The notes under the pieces: generated by a model
The model's database searches: none
Seen by the model: the letters and a program-made list of their open reading frames with translations, nothing else
What the model was told of the DNA's origin: nothing
Position numbers and translations under genes: made by a program
Source: Porogramme epimiltina
Taxonomy: Eukaryota > Basidiomycota > Agaricomycetes > Polyporales > Polyporaceae
Assembly (NCBI GenBank): GCA_900155495.1
Contig: FTLJ01000116.1
Coordinates: forward strand, 1 to 64,000
Direction: 5' to 3'
DNA length: 64,000 bases
In this document: piece by piece, positions 23,864 to 35,756 of the stretch
How positions within the stretch are numbered: position 1 is the first letter of the stretch
Layout: each line of letters opens with the position of its first letter

Positions 23864-25510
23864 TTATGAAGGGAGGATTGGACATACTCCTGAACTCTCG
23901 AGGCTACCGTCACCCTTCTCATCTTCCTCGTATTCATTTTTGCCTTCAATATCTAGAGGGGCGCCAACATTGCCGAACCGCGAAGCTGACCATGGCGCGT
24001 CATTGAAGCCTAGGGATTCCATCCAGATCCCATTCCCTCCGTCGGAGTACGTTAAGAGGTAGCGGGGAGCGTGGTCGGCTAGACGTAAGTTGAGGATGAA
24101 GCGGGAAGTCAAAATGGACTGGAATCTGGTACAAGCACACACAACATTAGCTATAGGAGTTTTCCTCGTTATTTATAGACACCAACATTGTCGCGATGGT
24201 AGAGAGATATACACGGTGCACAGTCTCGGTGTACAACATCACCGCGTTGGCTATTGCTGCCGCGCTTGTGTCGGAGGAACCTCAACATCGTTGTTGTTTT
24301 AAATGCAGGGATATACTCACAAAAAATAAGTTGTCCCTGAGGACGGCATGTTAGAAAAGGGCGTCACGAACAAACATGCAATACTTACCGTCGCGCAACA
24401 ACCTCTGCGTTAGACTCGGGCCAGTGCGCCGGGTCACCATGTTTGTCGTGTGCAGATTTCTGGCCGTCCGATACCAAGTGATGCTAAGGACAACTAGTGA
24501 CGCACAGAGCGCGCTGACTTGCATCGTGATCCCGACTAAGGGCAATGTTAGCTTAATGTGTTTCTTCTGGTTTTCCTTGGCGACCATCTCACCACTAGAA
24601 AGCCCAGTGAGTACACCAAACGATTGTAAGCTCGAGAGTGACTTACTTTATCCACAACTGGCTGCCCTGTTGAATCAACCCACTGGGCTCAAGCAAAGCG
24701 CAGCCAACGAGTGGGGGAGGAAGGGCGACAACTGGGCTCCCGATGAGAAAGATCTGCTGGAAGTTAGACGTGTATATCGTGATATGGCAACAGGACAAGC
24801 TTAAGGCTCACGATGCTTATGATTATAGGCAGAATGCCTAGGACTAAGATGAGCACTGTCCAAGCCCACTTTCCGTCATTAATGGCATGAGTACGGATGC
24901 TTGCAAACGCTGTGAAATGCATTCGTCACTCAGTCATCTGTGCTCCGATCGGGCGTGTCAACCTGTCCACGGAAACGTACATAACGTGCACGACTGTAGA
25001 AGGGCAAGAGTAACATCATTTACTATGAACGACCCTTCGCATCTGGTTCGTGCATCATTTGAACGCGTGTGCCTTGAGAAAGGGGGTCGTACTTACATCT
25101 GTCATTGAGCAATCACCATTAATGGACGTTCTTAGCTCACAAGAACAAAATACGCACTCTGTTTCCCCCCGTGCCCCACGGGACAACGGTTCTTAGGCTG
25201 ACTGACAAAGTAAATAATAATGCGAGGTAACGATTGAGGAGGAACAAGAATGTTGGTATTGTGAATTTGCGACACCAAACCAGTCTTAGTTCCCTGTCGA
25301 ATGTGAGGAGGTATTCGTATATAACGAGAGCTAGATGACAACCCTGTTAGCTCGAACTCGAATCAGAGAAGTGCTCGTCCCACCCAAGCACCCGATCGCT
25401 AGGGATGAAGAGTCGGGAATGCTGGGCCATAGAAGTTCAAGAACGTCAGGAACCGGTATCGAAGCCAGTTGAAAATCAACTCACTAGAAACGCGTTGGGT
25501 CTATATCCAT
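23864..25510 (-). CDS. DUF6533 multi-pass membrane protein, array copy 3
   Basis: Start ATG at 25510 (MDIDPTRF). The next exon reads IPDSSSLAIGC, and the DUF6533 domain at about 25340-25160 has EYLLTFDRELRLVWCRKF and FLLNRYLALLFTLSVSL. Further segments: CEGSFIVNDVTLALLQSC (about 25050-24990), a helix at about 24900-24830, LVVLSITWYRTARNL (about 24510-24465), LLRDG (about 24395) and SILTSRFILNLR (about 24120-24085). The tail motif is FGNVGAPLDIEGKNEYEED. It is the closest relative of copy 1, sharing the exon pattern and the short N-terminus. The cytoplasmic tail ends early (VCPILPS), shorter than in copies 2 and 4. Confidence 0.78.
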
Positions 25511-25614
25511 GAGGTATGCGACTCTTGCCACCCAGCTTGGCTATGCGTGATTACCCTTGCTTCTCTTGCCTGGAGAACCTGCTGAAACTGGAGCCAACCT
25601 CGATGATATGTGGG

Positions 25615-25860
25615 ATGGCGTAGAGGTGATCCGGGGGAGATCGACGGTGCATGGCCAAGGTGTCCATTTGCCGGACCCTCATGTATGCGCGCAATCCCCG
25701 GCAGCCTGTGAAAGTGACGATCGTCGGCGTCCTAGATTAGGTGGTGCTCGGAGATTCCATCAAGCCGCTTCCCTCGAGGATGGGTGATGTGCGGTGCAGC
25801 CGGGTTTATCGTAGCCCCGATCACTGCCCTGCCCATTCTAAGAACCTCTCATGGAGCCAA
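25615..25860. repeat. Array spacer repeat, copy c (diverged)
   Basis: The core GGTGGTGCTCGGAGATTCCA followed by TCAAGCCGC at about 25740 matches the spacer repeats at 18.79 and 22.76 kb. It lies upstream of copy 3, the same relative position as in the other units, but similarity outside the core is lower. Confidence 0.6.
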
Positions 25861-26393
25861 GCATCAAAGTTGCTCAAGGATTATCCTCCTCATCCTGTAC
25901 AGACTGTTTTCCCAAGTGAATAACGCGACGAGGCCTGGGTCGACGGGAGACTTACCCGGGCCTGCTTGCACTATTGTGTGCTCCTATATTCATCTGGCGT
26001 CTCATTTATGAAATACTGGAGACAGCATCCGGACTTGAAGCTGTGCTCGAACACAAAGAATTGCACTGCCCTGTAGACCATTGTTTCACTCCTCTTCTAC
26101 ATCCACCAACAAACCTTGCGTGGGGGTGCGCTGCCAGTGCTACGATGCTTGGCACTTAGTACACATCTTCGAGAAGTTCGAAGTTGAGCCAAATCACTAG
26201 AGGGAAAGTGCCAACTTCGAATGTTCAATGCGCGCTGACGGGAGTGCGACCGGCGTGACTGCGTGTAAGACGTGAAAATAGGGAATCGGGGTTGCAGAAC
26301 GACAAGATAGCTTGAAGACAAGGACGAAACCTTCGTTTGGCGCTAACGTGGCCTGTGTTGAGGGATGACATAATCGAGAGTCCAGGCCCGAAG

Positions 26394-26418
26394 ATCAAGC
26401 GCCCAGTATGTGACGTCA
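26394..26418. promoter_or_regulatory. Conserved spacer element TCAAGCGCC-TGACGTCA (site 3)
   Basis: ATCAAGCGCC precedes TGACGTCA (26411-26418), about 140 bp below the stop codon of copy 4. It is the third occurrence of the paired element in array spacers; see site 1. Confidence 0.4.
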
Positions 26419-26559
26419 TCACTAGCCTGCCGCCTCCGTTGCGGACCCTTGTGGCAGGTTTCATGTGACTATACCCCACCCAGTTGAAATAAGAGCCATT
26501 TGGAACTACATTTACGGCATGTATGAGTGTATCCCCGCTGAGAGTAGAAGGCGTGTTCT

Positions 26560-28406
26560 TCAGCTTTTTGCATCCCCTATCTCATCAGACCCCGAGCCAT
26601 CCGACCCCGGACCTAGTAGGGCCTCCTCATCCGTGCTATCTCCAATATTCCTCTTTAGCTCGAAGGAGTCCGATCTCCGTACCGCACGATATTCACCCGG
26701 CTCCTGGACGCCGTCGAGCGTTGATCCCGACGCCCATAGCCCATCTTCCGCTTCGTCAATATGCATGCCGAGTTCCCGTTCGTTTTCTCCATCGATGTCG
26801 AGAGGCGAGCCCATATTTCCTAAGAGAGACGAACGTTGAAACTTGACCTCGCATCCGGAGATAGTAGAGAAGGATCCGACAGGGGAAGAATCCGCCCGAC
26901 GCAAGTTGAGAATGAAGCGTGACATCATAACACTTTGCAGTCTGACGTAGGGTATCAGTAGGGGTATCGAGATAATAATCGCAAGAACGCACACTGCAGC
27001 CACGATACCTAAAGAGACCCTGCGACTAACTTCCAAGTACATCAACAATGCGTTAGTTATCATGGCGGTGCTGGTCATCATCCGAACGAGTCAGTCACTA
27101 CAATCGGGGGTTGGTGAGGACACTGGCTCACACGAAGTAGGTAGTACCTTTGGTGTTTGCGTCAGAAGCTTGCACAGAACGATTTCGGAGAGAAACAATA
27201 CGTACCATCACGCCATAACATGTATGTTATTGTAGGCCCCTCCATATGAGCGCGCTTCGCAGCTCTCACTGCGCCTGCAGTGCGATACCACGTGATGGTA
27301 ACGATGAGAAGCGCGTAGCAAAATCCGGTGGTCTGGGTGGTAATGGCAACTAGTAGATTGTGTATGATGTTGGTTGGTAGCGACATCAGTCAATAAGCAC
27401 TTCGTACCTCTATACAACGCGAGTGAGCGTTCAAGGGAATACACACGAAGGTTTTAGGAGAACATACCCAGTCCATACCCGGCTTGCTTGAGCGATGACG
27501 CCACTTGTGGTAAGCATGGCGCATCCTACGAGAGGAGGGGGGAGCGGGAACACGGTAGTCTTAAGAGCTAATACCTAAACGACGAGAAGAATGAGGACTT
27601 GGTTCGTTATAGAGCAAGCGTTAAGGGAGAGGACTGACTATATTGACCGGTATTGTAAAGGAACCCAGAAGTATTATAAGGATCGTCCAGAACCACCTTT
27701 CATTATTGATAGTGTGTATTCTGAGCGCGGTAAATGCTGCCAAATGAATGTGTTATGAGAAATCTACGCAGAGATCCACACTCGGTATAACTTACACAGG
27801 GAACATACGGTCAGTAAGATGATAGATATATCATTGAGGGTAAAGACAAAGCTGCAGCTGATGCAGCGTGGCCGATGAGCATGTATTACTATAACGTGAC
27901 ATACACGATCGGACTCACGCCTAGAATTCAATCGTCAGCATACGAGTACACCAGGGCACGTGTAGTCGGGGAACGCACCTTGGTACTATTTTCTCCCCAT
28001 GGGACGAGTATGCTCATACAGATTGAGAACACGAACAAGAACGCCAAATATCGATTGGCTAGGAACAGTATCATCGGGATTGTGAATTTGCTCCGCCAGA
28101 TGACATGTAGCTCTCTGTCGAATGTCAGAACATATTCGTATATGACGAGCGCTGGGGGAGAGATCCATCAGCCAGATTTGGGCGCGCTCACGGAGCGGTA
28201 TCACTCGACCGCACCTGTGCACCCGACTGCTATGGGTAAGGACTCGGGAATGCTGGGGGAGGGGAGGAAGAATAGGCTCCATGAGCATCTGAACCAAAGA
28301 AACGCAAGCTCAGTTTGACGACTCACAAAGCATTCTCGATTTGTGTTGTAATGAACGTCGATAGCTCTTCCAAAGTCATATTATCCATATCATCTTGGGT
28401 GGTCAT
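26560..28406 (-). CDS. DUF6533 multi-pass membrane protein, array copy 4
   Basis: Start ATG at 28406 (MTTQDDMDNMTLEELSTF). The next exon gives IPESLPIAVGC, and the DUF6533 core at about 28160-27985 reads EYVLTFDRELHVIWRSKF and FLANRYLAFLFVFSICM. A helix similar to NNGKWFWT follows at about 27720-27660, then LLIVTITWYRTAGAV (about 27310-27265), a divergent LWRDG in place of LLRDG (about 27215), and SVMMSRFILNLR (about 26940-26905). The tail motif is LGNMGSPLDIDGENERE. The exon before it contains a well-preserved hydrophobic helix (SLGIVAAVCVLAIIISIPLL). The tail continues to GSDEIGDAKS. Copy 2 is the nearest relative. Confidence 0.78.
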
Positions 28407-28419
28407 GATTTCGAAGTGG

Positions 28420-30440
28420 AGGGGGACTCAGGTTAGGGGGGAGATGCCTAGGACGTGGCGGCCAAGATCTGGGGACGGTAAATAGTGGGTATGTAGGGCC
28501 TTAAGAAGGCGGTTGGGACTAGACGGACCTCTAGGCCATCATGTTTATGCAATTGACGTCGACATGATGTAGAGGAAATCACATTCTGCGGTGGGCGGTG
28601 TCCGAGATGTTCGGCTTATCGGTCTCGGATCTCAGCGGCTAGGACATCTGAATTCTGGAACAACTTCGCTAGAAAGCCTAAATAGTATCCGTCACTCACC
28701 AGAGCCCAAGAACTAAGCACATACCAACTGCTACCACTCTATGTAGAGGGGCAAGTAGTTACATATGAGTTCAGATCCTCGGTAAGACAAGCTAGGAGGA
28801 CCTACGTATGCAATGAGGCACAGCGAGCGTGAGCAGGATTCCGTTGCAAATATCGTGTTAGACTGCAGGGCGCCGTTGTAGAATTTGAGTATCAGCACAC
28901 TGAACCGACGTCCATGTTGATTTTGGAACTTTGCATGAATCGGAGAGCCTGGGAGTGTGAAAGCAATGTAGACGATATCAGCGTGAATTTTGGGCGGGAT
29001 GATCGCCTTGAGAAACACCGGATGAGCGTCAAGATGTTACGGAAGCAAATGACAGCTCATCAAATTAGACGCAGTCTGACACCGGTGCCACGAGGAGGCC
29101 GGGTGCAGCGTCCCGTCGATGATGTGTTCTGGAGTTTGAAGCCCGTAAGCGCTGTGAGTGTCTTGCTAGGCCGCCTGCGTCGGGTAAGTACAGGATGGTT
29201 CATATTCGGCGTGATAGGCATGCTAGGGTTCTCTTCGGTGCTCTTCGAAGCTGGAATGCGGCAGCGCGCCTGGCGCGACGACTGCGTTTAGTTTTTTTAC
29301 TGCTTTTGCATGTTGGAACCAGTCGTTGTTCCAGTTATTTTCGGTAGCTAAGTTGGGGCCCTGCTCCAGCCCTTCATCACCCGCTCGCAAGTTGGGGACA
29401 GGGGCGTTGGGCTTGGCGGTGGTTCCGAGTGCTACCACTCTCCGGGGAGGCATGTTAGAGATGACGCCGGCGGCTCTATGCACAGGTCACATATGACGGG
29501 TCGCGAGCTATTCCCAAACAAAGTTAGCACAACGCTCATAGGCGCATCGCGATATGCACACACTTACATCGACGTCAATATGAGTGTCCAGATTTGTCCG
29601 ACATCACCGCTCCAGCGCACACGCCCCGCGCGACATGTAGGCTGACCCCCTCGCGGCTGCGTACGAACACACGTCTGCCGAAAGCCATTACTATAGCTCA
29701 CGCAGGTCGAACGACGTGAGTGCCTAGAGGACCTGCGCGGCCCCGGGGCTTAAAACAACTGCGCATGACTGTTGAGCACACACCCGAACGCAATAGGCGA
29801 AGACGCGCCTTGGGGCGCGAGGACTCTCTGGCCGTCGGGGACTTGATGCTCTCTCCCAGGCTCTCGGGCTGAGCGCGTGTGACCTCTCCCGTTCCACCAA
29901 TCCTGAAGGTTGAAGCTTTTGCGCGGACTACGCAACTTCGCTGTCGACTATGGAAAAGGGCGTCTTTGGCGCGCTTGGTGATCATGGAGAGTCGATGAGG
30001 CCGCTCCTTTCAGGCAGGAATGATGTGGCAGCTTCGTATGCTCATATTTGTGCGGGCGTCTAAAATGATGACGTAGCTCCAGCCTCTGCCGCGCTCGGAG
30101 GCCTGTCTGTCCTTCACCGCTCAGGCTCTCGATAACGCTCAACTGGGGTGAGGTTGCAGTGCACTGAGCGCCGTAGCCCGTCCTTCACTGTCCCGGCCGC
30201 TACCAGCCAGAGCACGAGACAGCCAACGAGGCCGCGGTTTTTATGCCCATGACGACACCCTCGGCTCCCCGTGTGTACCAACTTTCAATCTCGCATGATA
30301 TCCTATAAATTGACGGTATACGTGCATCGCGCGAGCTGTCACAGAGAAAATTCATGATGTTCCAACGCCCATTACACATGCCCTCCTAAGCCCCAAGAAA
30401 ACATTGCCTGATGCGGTGTCCGGTGTACAATTCCATGCAC
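28420..30440. other. Region between DUF6533 copy 4 and the PPPY membrane gene
   Basis: No gene could be supported. A plus-strand frame at 28914-29291 (125 codons) and minus-strand frames at 29483-29223 and 29985-29698 lack motifs, spliced neighbours or paralogues. The AT content is lower from 29.6 to 30.2 kb. A short direct repeat (29563-29618) is listed separately. No inverted repeats or transposase signature were seen. Confidence 0.4.
29563..29618. repeat. Short direct repeat, left copy
   Basis: About 55 bp that recur at 32879-32928 in the same orientation with a 4-base gap. The shared core is TTGTCCGACATCA, with GTCAATATG upstream. The two copies flank the membrane-protein gene at 30457-32125. 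Confidence 0.55.
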
Positions 30441-30456
30441 AATCGCAGCGAAGACA

Positions 30457-32125
30457 TCAATAACGTTGGTACGGGGGCGGGAGTATTTCCACTTCGTCGT
30501 AGGCCTCATCTGGCGGTCCGCCCGCGAGGCGCACGCCGCCATCCGTCGCGACCTGCAACGGGTTGTCCACACCGCCCATATTCGTGTCGTTACTTGTCGA
30601 AAATCCGTCACCATTCGCACCAAGTCTCCTCGGCCTCGACATCAGCAAATCTAACGAAGCGCCCAGGCCCAGTGTCGCGCGCCGCGTGAATGAGTCAACG
30701 GCGGAAACGCCCATCGGAGCCGTGGAGGTGGAAGGTGGAGTCTGTGTGTTGCCGAGGTTGCGCAGCTTGCGCGCCTGCGAACGCATCGCACGCGCGGCTC
30801 GGGAGCTTTTCGGGTGCGAGCGCGGAGAGGGGTCGGCTTGGACACGCCTCGTCTCATCCATCTCCTGTGTCATACGCCTATCTATATTGGCGTCCTGTGT
30901 GTGCCGTGGTGTGCTGGGTAGGTCGCGGGGGCAGGAAGGATCGTCGGCACCAGATCGGGAGAGGATTAGCTCGGTCGGGGGCTTCCCGTTAATGGCTGGT
31001 GATTGAGTGAATGGAGATGACGAAGACACCGGACGCATGATCCTTGAAGTTCCCGGCCGCTGGCCTCCAGCTGATGGTGTCCCAAACCATTGTATAACAT
31101 CTGGAGCTAATCAATGCGGCACCGTATAAACAAAGGGCAGGCGGTCAGTACAAAAAATGACAAGAGAAATCATGCTGTACAACGCACGAGAGAACTCGTC
31201 CACTATCAGTGGCTGAAACGCTTTTTGACGCGTTCGACGTCGGCGAAGGGTTAGGAATGAGATAGTAGCCACGAGTAGGACGACAAGTCCAACTGCGATT
31301 CCTGAGATTGTGCTGGAACTGAGTTTAGAAGGCCTAGACATACCAGCATAGCATGTTCAGAAGGTACAGGCATCGGACAATGTGATGCACCCACTTCGGT
31401 GGAAACGGCGACAATGTCGCTGTGGTTGAAGCTGTTGATGTTAAAGCTGTATTGGGGTCTAAGGTAGGCATACTTGAAGTCGCTGTGGTACTTTGAACGC
31501 TGCCTTTGCTTGCTTGAACAACTTGAAGGGAGGGATTTTGAAAGACAAAGCCGTCGATTGCCAAAAAAGAGCCGAAGTTGATGGCCGTTATGGTGTGTGC
31601 TTCGTGGTCGTCGGAGAAGGGGGTCGAATTGTAAAGTAAGAACGATGCGACGTTTAAAGTAGGGGTGCTGTTCTCATATACCCCGACCGGTTGATTGTCT
31701 AGAAAGAACGTGAGGTTGGCCATAGAAAAGCCCCCTCTCCACCATCCGTATATCTCAACGAACGGGCCTGATTTTTGAGCATGGTAATATGACCAGACAA
31801 AATAGTACTCACCACCAAAAGCTAATGTTACTGAGTCACGCACAGTCGCTGTGCCTTGAGATGTGTTAAAGTAAAACTTCAAGTTTTCTGCGTTAGACCA
31901 CCCAGACCCGCCATAGAATACTGCGGGATCCTCGCTGTCGATGCAAAGATTCGACTTGTCTGTACAGATGGTCTGCATGACCTTGAAAATGATAGCAAAT
32001 TAAAGTTAGCGGGGTGTGGGTAGTATGCACATAGGAGTGGAAACGCACGAGGGAGGGACGGGGACGTACCGACGAGTCGACGTGAAAGAAGCTCTGCTCT
32101 ATATCACACGCAAGAACTTGAAGCA
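30457..32125 (-). CDS. Single-pass membrane protein with PPPY-ending cytoplasmic tail
   Basis: The exons recognised, in gene order, are: about 32125-32070; an exon starting at the acceptor near 31982 (VMQTICTDKSNLCIDSED); a second ectodomain exon that resumes with GPFVEIYGWWRGG after a 46 bp intron; a short exon with the transmembrane helix (GIAVGLVVLLVATISFLTL) and a basic flank; and a tail exon ending VEILPPPYQRY. The ectodomain has the pattern of many basidiomycete surface proteins: an N-terminal strand-rich domain with N-glycosylation sites, a Ser/Thr stalk, one helix and a disordered tail. Function unknown. The 5' end is uncertain, because a stop precedes the first recognised exon in frame and the sequence there (aatcag) looks like an acceptor, so at least one upstream exon is missing from this model. 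It has the same architecture as the gene at 12619-14868 but little sequence identity. Confidence 0.68.
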
Positions 32126-32139
32126 CTGATTAATGCTAT

Positions 32140-33290
32140 TCTCGTCTCGCCCGGATCTGATTTCCAGTTCATTCAGACGCTCAGATCTCAGACTTTGAAG
32201 GCGGTGGAGTTAGGAACCTCTATTGAAGCTCTCGGCTCTGTAGGGGCTTGGAAGGGTATCCAGAGTAGAGACCCAATACTTGCCTGAATGACCATGTCGG
32301 CACATCATGCCGCTTTACAAGCATACACAACGCTATGCCTACTTGCCCTCTCTCTCTACGTCCTAACATGACGCAGCGTCTTGCCGCACATCGATAAGCG
32401 TCAATGAGACCGCTGTCTCGCTCGTCGAGACAATAATAGAACACAGCTGTGCGTCAGGTTGCAGCCTTGGCGGGCGCTCCCTGGGGCCTTCCATTCCTCC
32501 TCGAGCCTCACATGATCAATGCCCGAGAGCTTCTTGAACACACCGAGCGGATTGTTGCTCACCTGAGACACTTCTATCAGGAAGAGACCATTTTATCTGT
32601 AGCACTAGCTCAGCCTGAGGCTATCCGCGAGTGTCCGAGAGCTGTGCCTCGACGCCACTCAGGAGTGCTTCTGATGCTCGAGAGCGGCGGGAAACAGCTC
32701 TCGAGCACCACGGTCTCCCCCGGAGCGCTCGAGTGATATCTGCCCTAGTAGGATAAGTTCAAAGTTTTTTAGAAAGGTCTCCGCTGACGTCCCTTACCTG
32801 CCACACATGTAAATCATGTTCCCGCTCTCGGATATTTCTTCTTCAGAGACAGCATCCAGTATCGCTGATCGCGAGGGCACTTACGTCAATATGCCTGTTC
32901 AGACTTGTCCGACATCATCGCGCCACTGTGGGTTGAATACGTTAGAAACATGGCCCCACTTCACACCTGTCCACTAAGCTCACTCTAGACTTTGCCGGGT
33001 CGTGATTGAAGCACGTTGTGCTGCCTAGTTGTGGTTAGATCAGAGGAATGATCGGAAGGACCCTCGCCCGACCTCGTGATACGCTTCACATCCTTTCCAG
33101 GAGAAGATCCTGGATCCAGAGACCACCTGAGGATGGTGTGAGTAAGACGGGAGGTAGTAGCTGGCGTACCATGCCCAGTACCTCAAATTAGTCTCCAATA
33201 CCCATATCGGATAGCTCAGTGTTATGAGGGCCTTTAGCATAGTTGGGTGAATATGGTATGCCACGAAATATAGCATTGCCGCTCACAGCG
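32140..33290. other. Spacer between PPPY membrane gene and DUF6533 copy 5
   Basis: No complete gene. It presumably holds the missing first exon and promoter of the gene at 30457-32125. The plus-strand frame at 32449-32736 (95 codons) has no recognised motif. Confidence 0.4.
32879..32928. repeat. Short direct repeat, right copy
   Basis: The counterpart of 29563-29618, in the same orientation, lying 0.75 kb beyond the 5' end of the PPPY membrane gene and 0.37 kb below the end of DUF6533 copy 5. On the minus strand both copies contain ATGTCGGACAA followed by an early stop, so they could be relics of a first exon. Confidence 0.55.
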
Positions 33291-33297
33291 CACAGCC

Positions 33298-35039
33298 CTA
33301 TCTAGGAGATTCATGCACCTCGAAAGTATGTTCCAGGGAACCCCCAGTCTCGTTTCCCTCGGCCGAAAAGTGCGCACTTTCCGCTCCACCCTCCCGCATC
33401 TCGATCTCGATAGTCCGTTCACCGAGAATATCCTCGGTGTCATACAACCACTCGAGCCTGTCGTTGTCCCCATCCAAGTCGAGGGGCGCACCCATGCGAC
33501 CAAATGTGAGAATCGAGGGCTGGCCACCGCCACCAGCGCCACGAGTAGTCAACAACCAGTCCGGATCATCGTCGATTCGAAGGTTCAGCATAAAGCGCGA
33601 GGTCAGGACTGATTGTAGCCTGTGTATTGGTAGAAGATGGTAATGTGGCTTCAGATAACGCGCTACAAAGATAGGGAGAAAGCTCACGAGACGACGGGTA
33701 GCAAGGACACCGGGCGGCGCGCGAGGAAAAGGTACAAGCCTACTCCATTGAAGATGGTGTTAACACTTTGATAGCAGTTCTCATCAGTGAGTTGCCAAGA
33801 GGGTCGTAAAAGATAGCGTTGTGACGCACATAAAAAAACCGCTTCCTAAGGTATGAGATATCAACATTTGAAACAGTATCTCACCAAGCATAAACGCACC
33901 GTCGCGTAACAATATCTCGGATGTCACCATGCTCGGTCCGAGCGTTTGAAGGCGCGCACGTTTGGCTTCAAGCATGCTGCGGAACGTACCATGCCAGGTA
34001 ATGACGAGGCCGATGATCCCTCCCAAAAATGCACTCAATTGTGAGGCGAGAATAGCTGAAATGCAGCAGGTCAACATAATGCTCATGTAGGAGGTCTCGG
34101 AAGATTCATACCCCTAAAAGTGTTGAAGTTAGTCTCTATGGCTCGTAGATATATCAAAGACGCACACTGTGTGAGGTACGCTACCCTGCGGTAATATAGC
34201 TGTTTGTCGGAGAAAACAACTGGAGAACGGCGGCGGCATTGGGGTAAGGGTAGCGTTAATACCTAATAGCTAATATGCAATATCGCAATAATGAACAAAT
34301 GGAACATAAAGGGGAATAAGAATGGACACACGACGTTGACAACGACTGGACAGCTGCCAAGAACGAATATAACGACGGTCCAGAACCATTTCTGTTCATT
34401 GATAGCGTGAATACGCAGACCGGAGAACACTGCGATTGAGATAAGCGAAAGGCCAGGAACACAGCAAAGATACTAACACGTGGCACATATGGATACGAGA
34501 CTGATAGCGATGATATCGAAGATATATGCCGCATTACAACTGGTGTGCAGAAAGCATTTAGCGTATGACGTGTTTGAATTCGACCTGTCCTCACCCCTGT
34601 GCCGTTCTCAGTATATGTTGCGAGAAGAGACCAAGTGACGAACCTGATTCGATCGCCACCGAACGAGGGACGACAGGACTGCAGACACTGCCCATACAAA
34701 AGAAGCATAGCGATTGGCCATGTAAATCCAGGCGGGAATGGAGAACTTGCGGTGCCAAAAGATGCGACGTTCACGAGCGAAGGTTAGGAGGTAGTCATGC
34801 ACTACAAGACCTAATGAACGCCTCATTAGACAAGGAAGGGTGGAAGCTAGCACGTGGGGGATGTCACTCACAAACGGAGGCAATTGCGAGGCAGTCGAAG
34901 TAGCTAAGAACAAGAAGGTAAAGCACGACCATATAAAAGTTCTACGTCAATGTGCTCACAAAACATTTTCAAAAAACGCGGCAGCGACGGCGGTCTGTTC
35001 TTCCTTCGTCGTATTACTGCTAAAGCCGTATTGATTCAT
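33298..35039 (-). CDS. DUF6533 multi-pass membrane protein, array copy 5
   Basis: Start ATG at 35039 (MNQYGFSSNTTKEEQTAVAA), a leader shared only with copies 6 and 7. A small exon adds YFDCLAIASV, and the DUF6533 core at about 34812-34650 reads HDYLLTFARERRIFWHRKF and YMANRYASFVWAVSAVL. Later segments: CNAAYIFDIIAISLVSIC (about 34545-34490), a helix beginning NEQKWFWTVVIFVLG (about 34410-34360), GLVITWHGTFRSMLEAKR (about 34010-33960, W-H-G instead of W-Y-R), LLRDG (about 33905) and SVLTSRFMLNLR (about 33615-33580). The tail motif is FGRMGAPLDLDGDNDRLE. The C-terminus (EHTFEVHESPR) differs from copies 6 and 7, which end EDERR. No break was seen. Confidence 0.78.
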
Positions 35040-35756
35040 GGCAATACTGGAGCGGAGAGAGAATCAGCCTCAGAGACTTGTGCAGGAGAATAAAGCAGTT
35101 CAGAACTTTCAGAATCTCACCGCAGTGGTTATTATACAGCCGGCGGGAAGGGGCGACGATCGGATTGGCGCAAACATTCCGTATATATCGTGGGATGGAT
35201 GGACCACATTGACATCGCCAACTCCGGGTCCGCTGCAATCGCACCAAGGGCGCCAGCAATATAGCCCCTCGAGGCCTCTTAGCGGCACGGGCACGCGGAT
35301 AAAAGCAAAGCCTGAAAACGCCATGTTGAGCACTAGCATCAGAAAGGTTAGAAGTTAGGGGCCATGCCTGTTCCCTGCGAGTATGCGAGCCCTCACACAG
35401 CCGGACTATAGCATCGGTTGCGCTTGGATTGGTGCGAAGCACTTTGCCGTGCCAGACCTAGAGGCGGCGCAGTGAGAAACGTGACCTAATAGGAAGGGTG
35501 AACGGAACACAGGTGCGCGTCGATGAGGGTTAATCGTAGTGACTAGCGATTACGTGCTGTCACGAGGGGGGCAGGTCATGGTATAGCGACACCGCATCTC
35601 TGCTGCGTCGTTCCTCTCGGAGCATCAATGTCCGAGACGATGTTACGCCCCTATCGGTGTACGCATATGCATGGGAAGGGAAACACGAGGGGGAGTATGA
35701 AATAGAAGGTCCTGACTCACCAGTGGGCGTCGCTGTCTGGACCACTTCCTTAGACA

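Noticed and set aside
29223..29483. Minus-strand 86-codon frame beginning near a PPRRVVALG stretch, considered as a transposon Gag-like relic
   Set aside because: No zinc knuckle, protease or integrase motif nearby, and no terminal repeats.
29698..29985. GC-rich block considered as a structured non-coding RNA gene
   Set aside because: No match to 5S rRNA, tRNA, U-RNA or SRP hallmarks that I could recognise by eye.
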